Source: Verrucomicrobiia bacterium DG1235
GTDB taxonomy: Bacteria; Verrucomicrobiota; Verrucomicrobiia; Opitutales; Opitutaceae
NCBI GenBank assembly: GCA_000155695.1
Contig: DS990592.1
Span: 2,899,973-2,963,972, forward strand
Direction: 5' to 3'
DNA length: 64,000 nucleotides
Made by a program: the position numbers and the translations under genes
Part shown: one piece after another, positions 54,054-62,517 of the stretch
Position numbering within the stretch: position 1 is the first letter of the stretch
Layout: every line of letters starts with the position of its first letter
The notes under the pieces: generated by a model
What the model was told of the DNA's origin: nothing
Database searches by the model: none
Seen by the model: only the letters and a program-made list of their open reading frames with translations

Positions 54054-54638
54054 TCAGCTAGCGATCAGCGTAGCGGTTGCCTTCATCAAATTTAGATAAT
54101 TATCGATCCGTGGACTACCATTTTCTACTTCAGTCAACAATCGGCCAGGCGTCATCCCCCGGGGCCAACTACCATAGATACTGGTGGCTATGGTTCGAAA
54201 CTGGAGCCTTACATTATCAGACCTGTGCACTATCCGATTACGAAGCTTTCTAATCGTCGTGAATGAGGGTGCAGCAAGTGGCTGGTACGGATGCTGGCCT
54301 TGGAACAAAGCGTTCGCCCTCATAAGCGTCCAGTGCTCATTCAACCACTTCCCAAATTGATTGTTCCCTATAGCAACCTGTTGAGCATTCGAAGATGTCG
54401 CAGATGCCGAAACCTGAAGTGCGTATGCTCTCCCGTGAATGCTCTGGCTGCCTCTAAGATAGCAAATGAAGGACTGCTCAAGGAACTCCTCCCAAGCCAG
54501 AGTTGCCCGAACAAATCGAAGCTCATTGAGGCGTTCTGCCCATACTCTCGATTCTAGTGAAAGCCCTTGCCACGCTGATAACTGATCAAGCTGCGAGGAT
54601 ACCTCGCGTAATTTTACTCTAAGAGATGGCCTACCCAT
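54054..54638 (-). CDS. HEPN-like protein with RNxxxH motif, partner of DUF262
   Basis: 194 aa, helical. The motif RNRIVH (Arg133-Asn134 ... His138) after IRKL is the Rx4-6H signature of HEPN ribonuclease domains. Earlier helices include RFVRATLAWEEFLEQSFICY, the typical HEPN helix with conserved acidic residues. The gene starts 14 bp after the DUF262 stop. HEPN proteins are usual toxins or RNases in defence and toxin-antitoxin loci, and HEPN proteins next to DUF262 are a recurrent pair. The exact HEPN subfamily is not certain. Confidence 0.7.
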   Translation of the reverse strand: MGRPSLRVKLREVSSQLDQLSAWQGLSLESRVWAERLNELRFVRATLAWEEFLEQSFICYLRGSQSIHGRAYALQVSASATSSNAQQVAIGNNQFGKWLNEHWTLMRANALFQGQHPYQPLAAPSFTTIRKLRNRIVHRSDNVRLQFRTIATSIYGSWPRGMTPGRLLTEVENGSPRIDNYLNLMKATATLIAS

Positions 54639-54652
54639 CGATTAACCAAGCC

Positions 54653-55705
54653 TTAGAGGGATTTAAAAATATTAATTAGGTACTCGTGACGCGTCCGACG
54701 AGGCCTAACATTGTCAGTTTGACGGGCTGAAGCAGTAACGAAACGAGCTAGTTTTTTTGGAGGTTCGTCAACCTTTGTCGCATTTGACAGCTCCTTGAGT
54801 TTAGCAACAAGATTTACTTGCTGCTTACTGCTTAGTGTTTTCGAGGGAAATCGATTCAGCTTACCAGAACCACCATCTATGCCATACAAGGCATCGCCAA
54901 CTGCCATAAACAGAGAATAAAACAATGCGGGTCTAGTGAAAACTGTGCCTTTAAGTTCAGACATTAGATTTTGCTGTAACCAATTCAACACCCGATCGAA
55001 CTTCTCGGTAACTTGCTTTTCACTAGGAAACTGGTCTTCGTAAGATTTATAATAACGGTCAAGAGAGGCTTTTTTATCCTGAAGTCCCGCCAACAACCCA
55101 ACTAGCAACTCAGAAGTTAATTCCGCCTCGCCCATTCTCGCGATCTTCTGATTAGTCAATATACTATTGCGAGTCCAGAACTCCAAGTGCTCAGTCCCAA
55201 GTCGATAAGCAACATCCTTAAACCGACCAAAGTACTTCGCGTTTCTTTTCTCCTGTGCATTGAGAGTCACGCTGTAAGAATTTATTCTAGCAAAGATCTG
55301 GAGAACCTGAGTGTCATTAGCTCCGACGAGCAAGTCTGCCGAGATGTCGTAAGATAGGATCGAACTTCTTACATCGTCTGGCAATTTCGAGAATTTCTTT
55401 CCCGCGGCAATCGATGAATGCGTTCTCGAAACTGCGAAATTATCATCGATGTAAGAAAACACCGCGTCTAGACGCTGCTGACCGTCTACGACTTCCCTAA
55501 TAGATTTTATCGAATTAGGATCAACCTGCATACGATAATAAATCTTAGGCATCGGCAAACCTCGCACGATCGTGTCGATAAGGTACGAGCGGGCGATCGG
55601 ACGCCAAACCTTTCTCCTTTGAAACTTTGGCTGCAGATAAAGCTCATCTTTTTTGTGCCAGTTGTAGAGATCCGAAATCGTGAAAGCTTGCGTTTTGAAT
55701 TCCAT
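54653..55705 (-). CDS. DUF262-domain protein (ParB-like NTPase fold)
   Basis: 350 aa. N-terminal DUF262: FTISDLYNWHKKDELYLQPK, FQRRKVWRPIARSYLIDTI, LPMPKIYYR, and the signature DGQQR (residues 74-78) in EVVDGQQRLDAVFSYID; then IFARINSYSVTLNAQEKRNA. The C-terminal part (about 150 residues) is helical. DUF262 is the ParB/Srx-like nucleotide-binding half of GmrSD and SspE restriction enzymes, where it senses modified DNA. Here the GmrD-like HNH half is missing and a HEPN-like gene follows instead. Confidence 0.88.
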   Translation of the reverse strand: MEFKTQAFTISDLYNWHKKDELYLQPKFQRRKVWRPIARSYLIDTIVRGLPMPKIYYRMQVDPNSIKSIREVVDGQQRLDAVFSYIDDNFAVSRTHSSIAAGKKFSKLPDDVRSSILSYDISADLLVGANDTQVLQIFARINSYSVTLNAQEKRNAKYFGRFKDVAYRLGTEHLEFWTRNSILTNQKIARMGEAELTSELLVGLLAGLQDKKASLDRYYKSYEDQFPSEKQVTEKFDRVLNWLQQNLMSELKGTVFTRPALFYSLFMAVGDALYGIDGGSGKLNRFPSKTLSSKQQVNLVAKLKELSNATKVDEPPKKLARFVTASARQTDNVRPRRTRHEYLINIFKSL

Positions 55706-55716
55706 TTTCCCTCGTC

Positions 55717-55992
55717 TTAGCTCATCAGGCGAGAACCAGCAACAAACTTTTTTACTAGACCAGATTGGTAAACCGGGACTCTGCCAAACCTGAATCTCTG
55801 CTCCTTGCCTACGCTAATTATATCTTCGTCACTCAAGATATTGCTCGCTTCGCTGCGCTCCAACTTGACCGCCTTCGCTAAATTCGCTTCGCCAGCGGGC
55901 AGGGATTCAACGATTGTCTTCCAAGGCCTGCCCCCGCAAAAAAGCTTCTCCGGACTGAAACTTTTCCAAGGAAACTGCCCTAACTCGAACAA
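55717..55992 (-). CDS. Possible small hypothetical protein (91 aa)
   Basis: A TTG-start frame after AAAGGAAAGAG overlaps the 3' end of the rep gene by 86 bp and stops 11 bp before the DUF262 gene. It reads MFELGQFPWKSFSPEKLF ... QRFRFGRVPVYQSGLVKKFV. It fills an otherwise open gap in a gene-dense element. No family recognised; start uncertain. Confidence 0.35.
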   Translation of the reverse strand: MFELGQFPWKSFSPEKLFCGGRPWKTIVESLPAGEANLAKAVKLERSEASNILSDEDIISVGKEQRFRFGRVPVYQSGLVKKFVAGSRLMS

Positions 55993-57223
55993 CTCTTTCC
56001 TTTAATTCAATCCCTCCCGCCTTGTAGTTCATGACAACCGCTATCGGCTCCGAAACTGGCGACAAGATAGGGGCTGGCTGAATGGTTGCAGTCACCCAGC
56101 TTCTCAATGGCCCCTCAAAGGGCTCCTTGTCCTTCTTTTTCTTGAACGAATTCCAGTTAGGAACCAAAGCCCAGCCAGGACCACCCTCACCTCCACGCCG
56201 CACCAAACGCATCCGCTCTTCCTCGATGGTCTTAATTTGATCCTTCAGCCTTCCCATAGGCTGCACCAAGTGCATTCGAAAGGTCTGCTCATATAGCTCC
56301 TTCAACTCCGGCCCCGTCAGCTTGAGAAGGTCCTGAGGCTTCACGAGATACTTGCACGCCTCCCTCGCCTGATTAATACGCTTCGCATCCGTCACGTGAG
56401 CTTTCCACCACCTATGCAAGCGACTCAACACCCCACTCCATTCCTCACGGGGAATGCGCCCTTTCAAATTAACGATCACATGCGCGTGAATGTGGAAAGT
56501 TGGCCTGCCATCTGAATCACGTTCCAAACTTCCGAGCTCTGAAGACCTGAACACCATTTCTATTCCGGCTTCCTTCATGAAGCTCTCCGAATTCAGCTTG
56601 GAAAGACGGCGATGCAACAGGCTCAGAGTATCCCTCGTATTCTCCAAACGGGTACGCGGTCCCGACGTAAATACCCACATCCGGCAATAGGGATGCTTCG
56701 ACATGAAGAACTCCAAATTGCGAAGCGCAGGAGCACGCTTCCGAGCCGCAACGAAAGGAATGAAGACAACATTCCGGAAGTCAGGCAACTCAAGCACCTC
56801 ACCCGAGCACAGACCCACCATGCAGATTCCACCCTTACCACGAACCTTAACATCGTTTTCCTCCAATCGATCCGCAATCCATTCACTCTGCTGCAACAAT
56901 CGCTCCCTGTCCTCCTTCTTTTTCTCAAAGTATTCCAGGTCCACAACAGCTCCGGAGTCAGCGCTGCACATTTCCAAGTATCGCTTTTCTTGATACGAAA
57001 CCCCTGCAGTGACTTCGTCGGGCGATGGAGGCGACGCCTCCAATCGCCCGTCGAGCGTCACATGCCAGCTCGGGTCTGCCAACAGCGAATCAATTACAGA
57101 ATTGCCAGTCAGACGAATCTCGTCATGGTCATTTGCTGTAACTTCTTTGGCTTTCGAAAGGCTTTGGTTATGTAAGACCTCCTGTGTTGGCGCACTGGGG
57201 GTCTTCCCGTCTAGGGGTCTCAC
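55907..57223 (-). CDS. rep: HUH-type rolling-circle replication initiator
   Basis: 438 aa from GTG 57223. The HUH metal motif is HIHAH (residues 244-248) in RPTFHIHAHVIVNL. The catalytic Tyr292 with Lys295 lies in REACKYLVKP. This order fits plasmid and phage Rep proteins of the rolling-circle class. The N-terminal 150 residues and the basic C-terminus have no clear domain. It likely nicks the element at an origin and supports replication of the excised circle. Its start overlaps the stop of the integrase-tail remnant (GTGA). Confidence 0.82.
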   Translation of the reverse strand: MRPLDGKTPSAPTQEVLHNQSLSKAKEVTANDHDEIRLTGNSVIDSLLADPSWHVTLDGRLEASPPSPDEVTAGVSYQEKRYLEMCSADSGAVVDLEYFEKKKEDRERLLQQSEWIADRLEENDVKVRGKGGICMVGLCSGEVLELPDFRNVVFIPFVAARKRAPALRNLEFFMSKHPYCRMWVFTSGPRTRLENTRDTLSLLHRRLSKLNSESFMKEAGIEMVFRSSELGSLERDSDGRPTFHIHAHVIVNLKGRIPREEWSGVLSRLHRWWKAHVTDAKRINQAREACKYLVKPQDLLKLTGPELKELYEQTFRMHLVQPMGRLKDQIKTIEEERMRLVRRGGEGGPGWALVPNWNSFKKKKDKEPFEGPLRSWVTATIQPAPILSPVSEPIAVVMNYKAGGIELKERVVRVRAVSLEKFQSGEAFLRGQALEDNR

Positions 57224-57435
57224 GGAACAGCCTCCCTTCCTTTTCGTCTGGAAGCATCGACGATAGCGACTATCGCCGCCTGAAGCTCAGGAGCTAACGA
57301 CGGCCAACACTCGACAAGCTTCGACAGATCCTGCCTGTCTTTGCCTGAAATCTGTGTCCATATCTGTGTCCACCTATCAACTACAGTTTTACCATCTAAC
57401 TGATAGTCTGAGCCTTGTGAAACGCGGGAGGAAAA
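57220..57435 (-). pseudogene. C-terminal tail of a second integrase, cut at attR
   Basis: From attR leftwards the frame reads DRWTQIWTQISGKDRQDLSK then WPSLAPELQAAIVAIVDASR and stops at the rep start. DEWTQKWTQISGGSGQN is found near the end of the active integrase, so this looks like the equivalent tail of a related integrase. The catalytic domain is absent: only about 70 codons lie between attR and the stop. The GTGA overlap with rep implies an ancestral int-rep operon. Confidence 0.6.
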
Positions 57436-57461
57436 TTCGACTCCCGCCACCTCCACCAATT
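57436..57461. repeat. attR
   Basis: Right copy of the 26-bp direct repeat, identical to 51219-51244. It carries a tmRNA/tRNA-like T-loop and CCA end but no other tmRNA part. A TCC-loop hairpin starts within its last four bases. Confidence 0.9.
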
Positions 57462-57480
57462 TTCAGCTCCGCTGAAAATT
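57458..57480. repeat. TCC-loop hairpin at attR
   Basis: AATTTTCAGC-TCC-GCTGAAAATT forms a perfect 10-bp hairpin. It is directly next to attR, as the related hairpin at 50862 is next to ssrA. Two copies of AGCTCGCAGAGCGAAGG follow at about 57490 and 57531. Confidence 0.6.
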
Positions 57481-57625
57481 GCCCGCCGAAGCTCGCAGAG
57501 CGAAGGAGGGCTTATGCTCCTGATAGTAGCTCGCAGAGCGAAGGGGGGACCCAATAACAAAAGACTTCCCAATACCTCCCAAAAACCTTTTGCCTGAAGC
57601 GCGAGGAGTTTTCAGCATCTATGAT

Positions 57626-57868
57626 ATGTTCTTCGTCTATCAGCTCCAATCAATTGAACACCCCAGCGAGCGCTACACAGGACTGACCAAAGACGTCGAC
57701 GCTCGCTTGCTCGCCCACAACAACGGGCAGTCTCCCCATACTGCGAAACGCAAGCCCTGGCGGCTTGTTAACTACTTCGCTTTCTCCAATGAAAGTACCG
57801 CGCGAGCCTTCGAAGCCTACTTAAAGACCGGGTCCGGCCGCGCCTTCGCCAAGAAACGCCTTTGGTAG
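57626..57868 (+). CDS. GIY-YIG nuclease-family protein
   Basis: 80 aa from ATG 57626 (MFFVYQLQSIEHP); the frame is open upstream to a TTG at 57590. The two GIY-YIG strands are FVYQLQS and YTGLTKD, with Arg in DARLLAHNNG and Glu in FEAYLKTGSGRAFAKK. This is the short UvrC/YhbQ-like form, possibly a DNA endonuclease. It lies 164 bp outside attR and is the first gene on the plus strand after the element. Confidence 0.85.
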   Translation: MFFVYQLQSIEHPSERYTGLTKDVDARLLAHNNGQSPHTAKRKPWRLVNYFAFSNESTARAFEAYLKTGSGRAFAKKRLW

Positions 57869-58507
57869 ATCCCACTTTTCAACTCCGCTGAAAATTGCCC
57901 ACCATCACGTCCACCGACAAGTCCGCCGGAGCTTCAGCGAAGGCGGAAGCCTTAGCGAAGGACGGATCCGCACAAATCGGTCGCAGATCCTGAGCCCGCC
58001 GAAGGGCGGTTAAAAACAAAGCACAACCCGATCTACAAACAGAAGGGTTTATTTAACATCGTTCGTTCCACTCACTGGATCCTTACGTTTCACTTCAGGC
58101 CAGGATCACTCCACTTCGTTCCGTGGCAGGTTTGATCATTCAATTTTAAAAAGTCATCCCCCAGCTCCGCTGGGATCCTCCCTCGACAAAGTCGAGATCA
58201 AGCGCAGCGATGTCCCAACAATAAAACACAACCCCGCTCATCAGTACCGAGGCTTCCGACAAAGCGAAGCGCCCACGGCCTCCAAAAACGCGGCTATCAA
58301 GCCGCCCCAACAACCCGATCAAAATGTTTCGTCGCTACGCTTCTCAAGTGTAGTCATTCCATTCCTCGGTACGCGTTCATTAGCATTCATTAGCGGTCAA
58401 AAACACAACCCGCCCGCAGCTAGGTATTTCCCGTTAATAAACTTGCCCGAATCTTTCGCGCCAACTAGTAGTTCAAGCGATCCGCAACCCTTGAACCCAA
58501 CCCCCCA
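57869..58507. other. Hairpin-rich non-coding stretch, 639 bp
   Basis: It contains TTTTCAAC-TCC-GCTGAAAA (57876-57894, one mismatch), CCCAGC-TCC-GCTGGG (58160-58174), CTCGAC-AAA-GTCGAG (58182-58196), and GCGAAGG-type repeats near 57935-57965. A CATTCATTAGC-like duplication lies near 58378-58400 (CATTAGCATTCATTAGCGG). No convincing coding frame or RNA gene was recognised. It looks like a repeat-filled junction between islands. Confidence 0.5.
58160..58174. repeat. TCC-loop hairpin
   Basis: CCCAGC-TCC-GCTGGG, 6-bp stem. It is followed by a second hairpin with an AAA loop at 58182-58196. Confidence 0.55.
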
Positions 58508-59014
58508 TTGGTCCGACTCTCCTCTCCCATATCGTCCCGCCTCATCCTAGCAGCCGCCTATGCCGCCATAGGAGGATTCGCATTATACGGAGCGTTCTGG
58601 CTACTGTACGGCGAGAACGCTAGCCTCGAGACAGCATCCTTCCTCTACAAGTCTCCCGACCATGGACTCCTCGAGGACATCATCGAATTCATAAACATGC
58701 TCGGCCCTATTTTCGGGACCCTTGCTTTTACCGCCCCCTTCCTACCCTTCACGTTTATCTACGCCTCCTGGGTATGCCCAAGCCGTATCACCATTACCGA
58801 TACGGAAATACGGGCCAAATTCTTCAGCACGGAAAAACGCTACCCGATCACCGAGCTCACCCAAGTCTCCTTCCAGACCGCCAACGACAACCAATTCATC
58901 ATCTTCAAGGTCGCAGGCAAAACGCTCAAAGCCGAGATAGAGCACGGCATCTGGGGCCGCATCCGCGATCTGCTCCCCCCTGAAATAGCGTATAGGGCTA
59001 CTGCTAAATCATAA
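58508..59014 (+). CDS. Hypothetical membrane protein (168 aa)
   Basis: TTG start at 58508 (MVRLSSPISSRLIL). Two predicted membrane helices (LILAAAYAAIGGFALYGAFW and FGTLAFTAPFLPFTFIYASW) are followed by a cytoplasmic beta domain (SRITITDTEIRAKFFSTEKR, FIIFKVAGKTLKAEIEHG) that resembles a small PH-like or YcxB-like domain. No firm family. The start is uncertain because no ATG fits. Confidence 0.65.
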   Translation: MVRLSSPISSRLILAAAYAAIGGFALYGAFWLLYGENASLETASFLYKSPDHGLLEDIIEFINMLGPIFGTLAFTAPFLPFTFIYASWVCPSRITITDTEIRAKFFSTEKRYPITELTQVSFQTANDNQFIIFKVAGKTLKAEIEHGIWGRIRDLLPPEIAYRATAKS

Positions 59015-59167
59015 ACTCCCCATATTTTCCTCATACCGTTAGGCCCCAAGAGCGCCTAAACTTCCCCTCAAAAAGAAGCGATGAACCAACATCCCAAACT
59101 CAAACGAACCTTTCGCATACCCGTCTAAGCCTTTCAAATCCTACCTCTTACCTAACTGCTAATCTAC

Positions 59168-60556
59168 GTGCCAGAGTCCCAAAACATCGAGTGGAAGCGC
59201 TCCTGGAAGGACGAATACCTCAAATGGGTATGCGGCTTCGCCAACGCAAAAGGCGGCAAGATCTACATCGGAAAAAACGACGACGGAGCCATCGCTCCGC
59301 TCAACAACGCGAAGCGACTCCTCGAAGAGATCCCGAACAAAATAAAGAGCCTCATCGGCCTGACCGTAGACGTTAACCTCAACCAAACGAAAGACGGAGA
59401 TTTCCTCGAAATCGATATTCTCCCGCAGTCCGTTCCCGTTTCCCTCAGAGGACGCTACTACTACCGCACCGGCAGCACGAAAATCGAGCTTACCGGAGCA
59501 AGCCTCAACGAGTTCCTTTTGAAGAAGTCAGGGTCCACCTGGGACGCCTCCATCGAAAGCCGGGCAAACCTCGAAGACATCGACTTGCGGAGCATCGATC
59601 AATTCCTTGCCAATGCCAAGACAGCCAATCGACTTCCAGACGCCAACGGCCTTCCCCTTCCAGACCTTCTAGCCAAACTGAGACTGCTAACCAACGGTCA
59701 ACTTACCTGTGCCGCTCTTATTCTGTTCGGCAAAGACCCAGCGAGGCTCTACCCGGGACTCAGTGTCCGCATCGGCCGCTTTGGCTCCTCCGACACGGAC
59801 TTGCGCTTCCAAGAAGTCATCGAAGGAAACTTGTTCTACTGCCTCAAAGAAACCCTCTCCCTCCTAGCCAGCAAATTTCTGATCAAGCCCGTCCGCTTCG
59901 CCGGCATCCAGCGCATCGAAGACGACCAGTACCCACTCCCCGCCCTTCGCGAGGCCCTGCTCAACGCCCTCGTGCATCGCCGCTACCAATCCGGCGTGCA
60001 CGTGCAAATTCGCGTCTACGACCACCGTCTCGTCATCTGGAACGACGGCCCGCTTCCCGAAGAAATATCCATCGAGGCCCTCCTAGGCCCCCATGCCTCC
60101 CGCCCTCGCAACCCCCTCATCGCCGATATCTGCTTCAAGGCAGGCTATATCGACTCCTGGGGCCGCGGCATCGAAAAAATCTCAAACGCTTTTCTCGAGG
60201 CAAACCTACCCTCGCCCCAGTTCGAGGAGAATTCCGGCGGCGTTCGCGTCACTCTTTTTTCTTCAAAACAAGCGACATCAGAATCCACCACCCCGGAAGT
60301 CACCCCGGAAGTCACCCCGGAAGTCACCCCGGAAGTCAAAAAGCTACTAACTGCCTTCTCTGGAGAACAAACGCGCCAGGAGCTACAAGCAACACTTGGA
60401 CTTAAAGACAACGAACACATGCGCTCCTCATATCTAAAACCAGCCTTGGACGACGAGCTAATCGAAATGACGATTCCAGACAAACCGAAGAGTCGACTAC
60501 AAAAATACCGCCTCACGAAAAAGGGAGAGAGGCTGATATCAACAAGCAAGGACTGA
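59168..60556 (+). CDS. AlbA/Schlafen-type ATP-binding protein
   Basis: 462 aa from GTG 59168. N-terminal AlbA_2 (Schlafen-like) domain: IEWKRSWKDEYLKWVCGFAN, AKGGKIYIGKNDDG. Then a HATPase_c_4-type domain: REALLNALVHRRYQSG, VYDHRLVIWNDGPLP, DSWGRGIEKI. A linker of four TPEV repeats leads to a C-terminal winged helix (TRQELQATLGLKDNEHMRSS, KYRLTKKGERL). The family is widespread in accessory DNA and annotated as transcriptional regulators. Some members are linked to defence islands. The actual role is unknown. Confidence 0.85.
   Translation: MPESQNIEWKRSWKDEYLKWVCGFANAKGGKIYIGKNDDGAIAPLNNAKRLLEEIPNKIKSLIGLTVDVNLNQTKDGDFLEIDILPQSVPVSLRGRYYYRTGSTKIELTGASLNEFLLKKSGSTWDASIESRANLEDIDLRSIDQFLANAKTANRLPDANGLPLPDLLAKLRLLTNGQLTCAALILFGKDPARLYPGLSVRIGRFGSSDTDLRFQEVIEGNLFYCLKETLSLLASKFLIKPVRFAGIQRIEDDQYPLPALREALLNALVHRRYQSGVHVQIRVYDHRLVIWNDGPLPEEISIEALLGPHASRPRNPLIADICFKAGYIDSWGRGIEKISNAFLEANLPSPQFEENSGGVRVTLFSSKQATSESTTPEVTPEVTPEVTPEVKKLLTAFSGEQTRQELQATLGLKDNEHMRSSYLKPALDDELIEMTIPDKPKSRLQKYRLTKKGERLISTSKD
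60290..60337 (+). repeat. Four tandem 12-bp units encoding TPEV
   Basis: ACCCCGGAAGTC occurs four times without change, between the ATPase-like domain and the winged helix of the 59168 gene. Perfect DNA identity shows recent expansion or contraction. The unit keeps the reading frame. Confidence 0.95.
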
Positions 60557-60693
60557 CACCTTTTTACCTCCTGCCAAAAGCCAATTTATAAATAACTCAT
60601 TCTTCCCTGAGCCCTTCGAACGACTAATTACCCCGCTAGGGCTTGTCTGTTACCAAGCCGCCCTAAAGTCAGTCTAACTACTTTTCGAGTCCT

Positions 60694-60718
60694 AAGCCTT
60701 CAAGCGTAGGGCTTTTTT
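60694..60718 (+). terminator. Rho-independent terminator
   Basis: AAGCC (60694-60698) and GGCTT (60710-60714), with flanking CCTA/TAGG alternatives, are followed by TTTTTTATTT. It lies 138 bp after the AlbA-type gene and 70 bp before the DUF5131 gene, separating the two. A second hairpin (TAGGGC / GCCCTA, 60637-60665) precedes it without a T-run. Confidence 0.6.
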
Positions 60719-60787
60719 ATTTCATAAATATAAATCTTTAAGCACGAAACTCTTGCCGTAGAGAATTATTAAACCTTCACTTGCTAG

Positions 60788-61618
60788 ATGGCACGAAACT
60801 CAAAAATTGAGTGGACTCACAACACCTTCAATCCTTGGTGGGGTTGCTCAAAAGTATCCCCTGCGTGCAAAAATTGCTACGCAGAAACTTGGGCAAAACG
60901 AGTTGGCAACAACATATGGGGCAAGGAGAACCCTAGACGGTTCTTTACAGACAAGCACTGGAAGGAACCTTTGAAATGGCAAAGGGAAGCCGAGAATAAT
61001 TCCGAACGTACTAGAGTGTTCTGTGCTTCAATGGCCGACGTATTTGAAAGAAGGGCCGAACTCAACGAACATAGAAATCGCCTCTGGGAGCTAGTTTACC
61101 GCACCCCATCACTCGATTGGCTCATCTTGACAAAAAGGCCGCAAAACATCGAAGGAATGGTCCCTTGGGACAACAACAACTGGCCGAATAATGTATGGAT
61201 CGGGACAACTGTTGAGAATCAAAAATGGGCAGACTTCCGCCTTCCCATCTTACTCAACCTGAATGCTAAAGTACGTTTCCTCAGCTGCGAACCCCTGCTT
61301 GGCGAAATCGACATTACATCTTACAACGCGGCATCCGATACCAACAAAATCGATTGGATAATAGCAGGAGGGGAAAGCGGACCTCACTCTCGTCCAATGA
61401 ACCCCAATTGGGTACGAAGCTTAAGGGACCAGTGCATAAATGAGGAAATTGCCTTTCACTTTAAACAATGGGGACACTGGAGCCCTCATTCACTCCTTAC
61501 TTCAACTCAGAAAAAAACTATAACTATAGAAGACACTGAAATGACAGCCACAGGAAAAAAGGCATCTGGAAGAACCCTCGACGGAAGAATTTGGGACGAG
61601 CTACCCTCCTCCGCTTAA
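60788..61618 (+). CDS. DUF5131 (phage Gp37/Gp68-like) three-Cys-motif protein
   Basis: 276 aa. N-terminus SKIEWTHNTFNPWWGCSKVS holds Cys20, with Cys27 and Cys30 in PACKNCYAE: the three-Cys motif. Further signatures: RVFCASMADVFE, WLILTKRPQNI, NVWIGTTVENQ, VRFLSCEPLLG, WIIAGGESGP, FKQWG. The fold is thought to be radical-SAM-like TIM barrel, but the Cys spacing differs from the classic CxxxCxxC. First gene of a tight operon with tcmP (10 bp gap) and a NACHT gene. Confidence 0.9.
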   Translation: MARNSKIEWTHNTFNPWWGCSKVSPACKNCYAETWAKRVGNNIWGKENPRRFFTDKHWKEPLKWQREAENNSERTRVFCASMADVFERRAELNEHRNRLWELVYRTPSLDWLILTKRPQNIEGMVPWDNNNWPNNVWIGTTVENQKWADFRLPILLNLNAKVRFLSCEPLLGEIDITSYNAASDTNKIDWIIAGGESGPHSRPMNPNWVRSLRDQCINEEIAFHFKQWGHWSPHSLLTSTQKKTITIEDTEMTATGKKASGRTLDGRIWDELPSSA

Positions 61619-61628
61619 CCTCAAAAAC

Positions 61629-62516
61629 ATGGAATCCAACACCCACCTTTTTGACCTAAACGACTATACGAACGAAGCGAAAGGCAAAGGATACCTACCC
61701 CTAGACTATCCGCTCTGGACTAAAAACAAGGCTCATTTTATTGCGAGGTACCTCAAGTCCTTTACGTACGTCACAAGGCATGGCACATATATTGACGCCT
61801 TTGCAGGGCCCCAACACGAAGAGAGTCGCAACGACTCATGGGCAGCTAAACTTGTTATGCAAAACGAGCCCGCGTGGCTCAGAAACTTCCATCTTTTTGA
61901 TCTAGCCTCAGATCAAATTGGCCATCTGAAGAATATAAAGAAAGAATACCTCGAAAAACACCCAAAGAAGCCGCTTAGAACAGTCACTATCACTGAAGGC
62001 GACTGCAACACAACCCTACCGCGATTTCTAAATGAAAACCCCATACAAGAAAAGGAAGCATCATTCTGTCTTTTCGACCAAAGAAGCACCGAGTGTGCGT
62101 GGGAAACTGTAAAATACGTAGCTGAACATAAAGGAGGTAAAGGCGGACATAAAATCGAACTCTTTTATTTCCTTCCGCAAGGATGGATAGACCGAACAAT
62201 CAAAAGCTGGAAAAATGATGTCGAAAGTCGTTGTCTGCGATGGTGGGGACGCGCAGACGTTTTAAATTTTCTAAAGCTTCGCAGCAATGAACGGGGAATC
62301 GCGATGGCCGATCGATTCAGAGAGGAACTAGGGTACAAATATTCCTTTCCATTCCCTATTCAAAAATTTGGCAAGAATGGGGCCGTCATGTTTTGGATGA
62401 TACACGCGTCCGACCACAGCCGTGCAACTGACTTGATGAGACAATCCTACAATTTCATTGGTGCAGGTGGCGGCGTATCCGATCCCTGCGAACAATTCGA
62501 ACTGAAAATTGAGTAA
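61629..62516 (+). CDS. tcmP: Three-Cys-motif partner protein TcmP
   Basis: 295 aa. Characteristic TcmP stretches: FIARYLKSFTYVTRHGTYID then AFAGP, ASFCLFDQRSTECAWETVKY, KIELFYFLPQGWIDR, and RFREELGYKY with a C-terminal VMFWMIHASDHSRATDLM. Members are named for always accompanying the three-Cys-motif protein; their activity is not established. The D-A-F-A-G-P motif recalls the SAM-binding loop of Rossmann methyltransferases, so a methyltransferase-like fold is possible. The NACHT gene starts 1 bp after its stop. Confidence 0.88.
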   Translation: MESNTHLFDLNDYTNEAKGKGYLPLDYPLWTKNKAHFIARYLKSFTYVTRHGTYIDAFAGPQHEESRNDSWAAKLVMQNEPAWLRNFHLFDLASDQIGHLKNIKKEYLEKHPKKPLRTVTITEGDCNTTLPRFLNENPIQEKEASFCLFDQRSTECAWETVKYVAEHKGGKGGHKIELFYFLPQGWIDRTIKSWKNDVESRCLRWWGRADVLNFLKLRSNERGIAMADRFREELGYKYSFPFPIQKFGKNGAVMFWMIHASDHSRATDLMRQSYNFIGAGGGVSDPCEQFELKIE

Positions 62517-62517
62517 A

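Noticed and set aside
53864-54061. A 65-codon plus-strand frame in the island gap
   Set aside because: GTG start, opposite to all island genes, no ribosome site, and it runs through the inverted repeats; a regulatory or origin region is more likely.
57426-57461. A possible tRNA or second tmRNA end at attR
   Set aside because: Only the T-loop, acceptor strand and CCA are present; the rest of a tRNA or tmRNA is absent, so it is the integration duplicate.
60290-60337. CRISPR-like direct repeats
   Set aside because: The units are 12 bp with no spacers and lie in frame inside a gene; they encode a TPEV linker.
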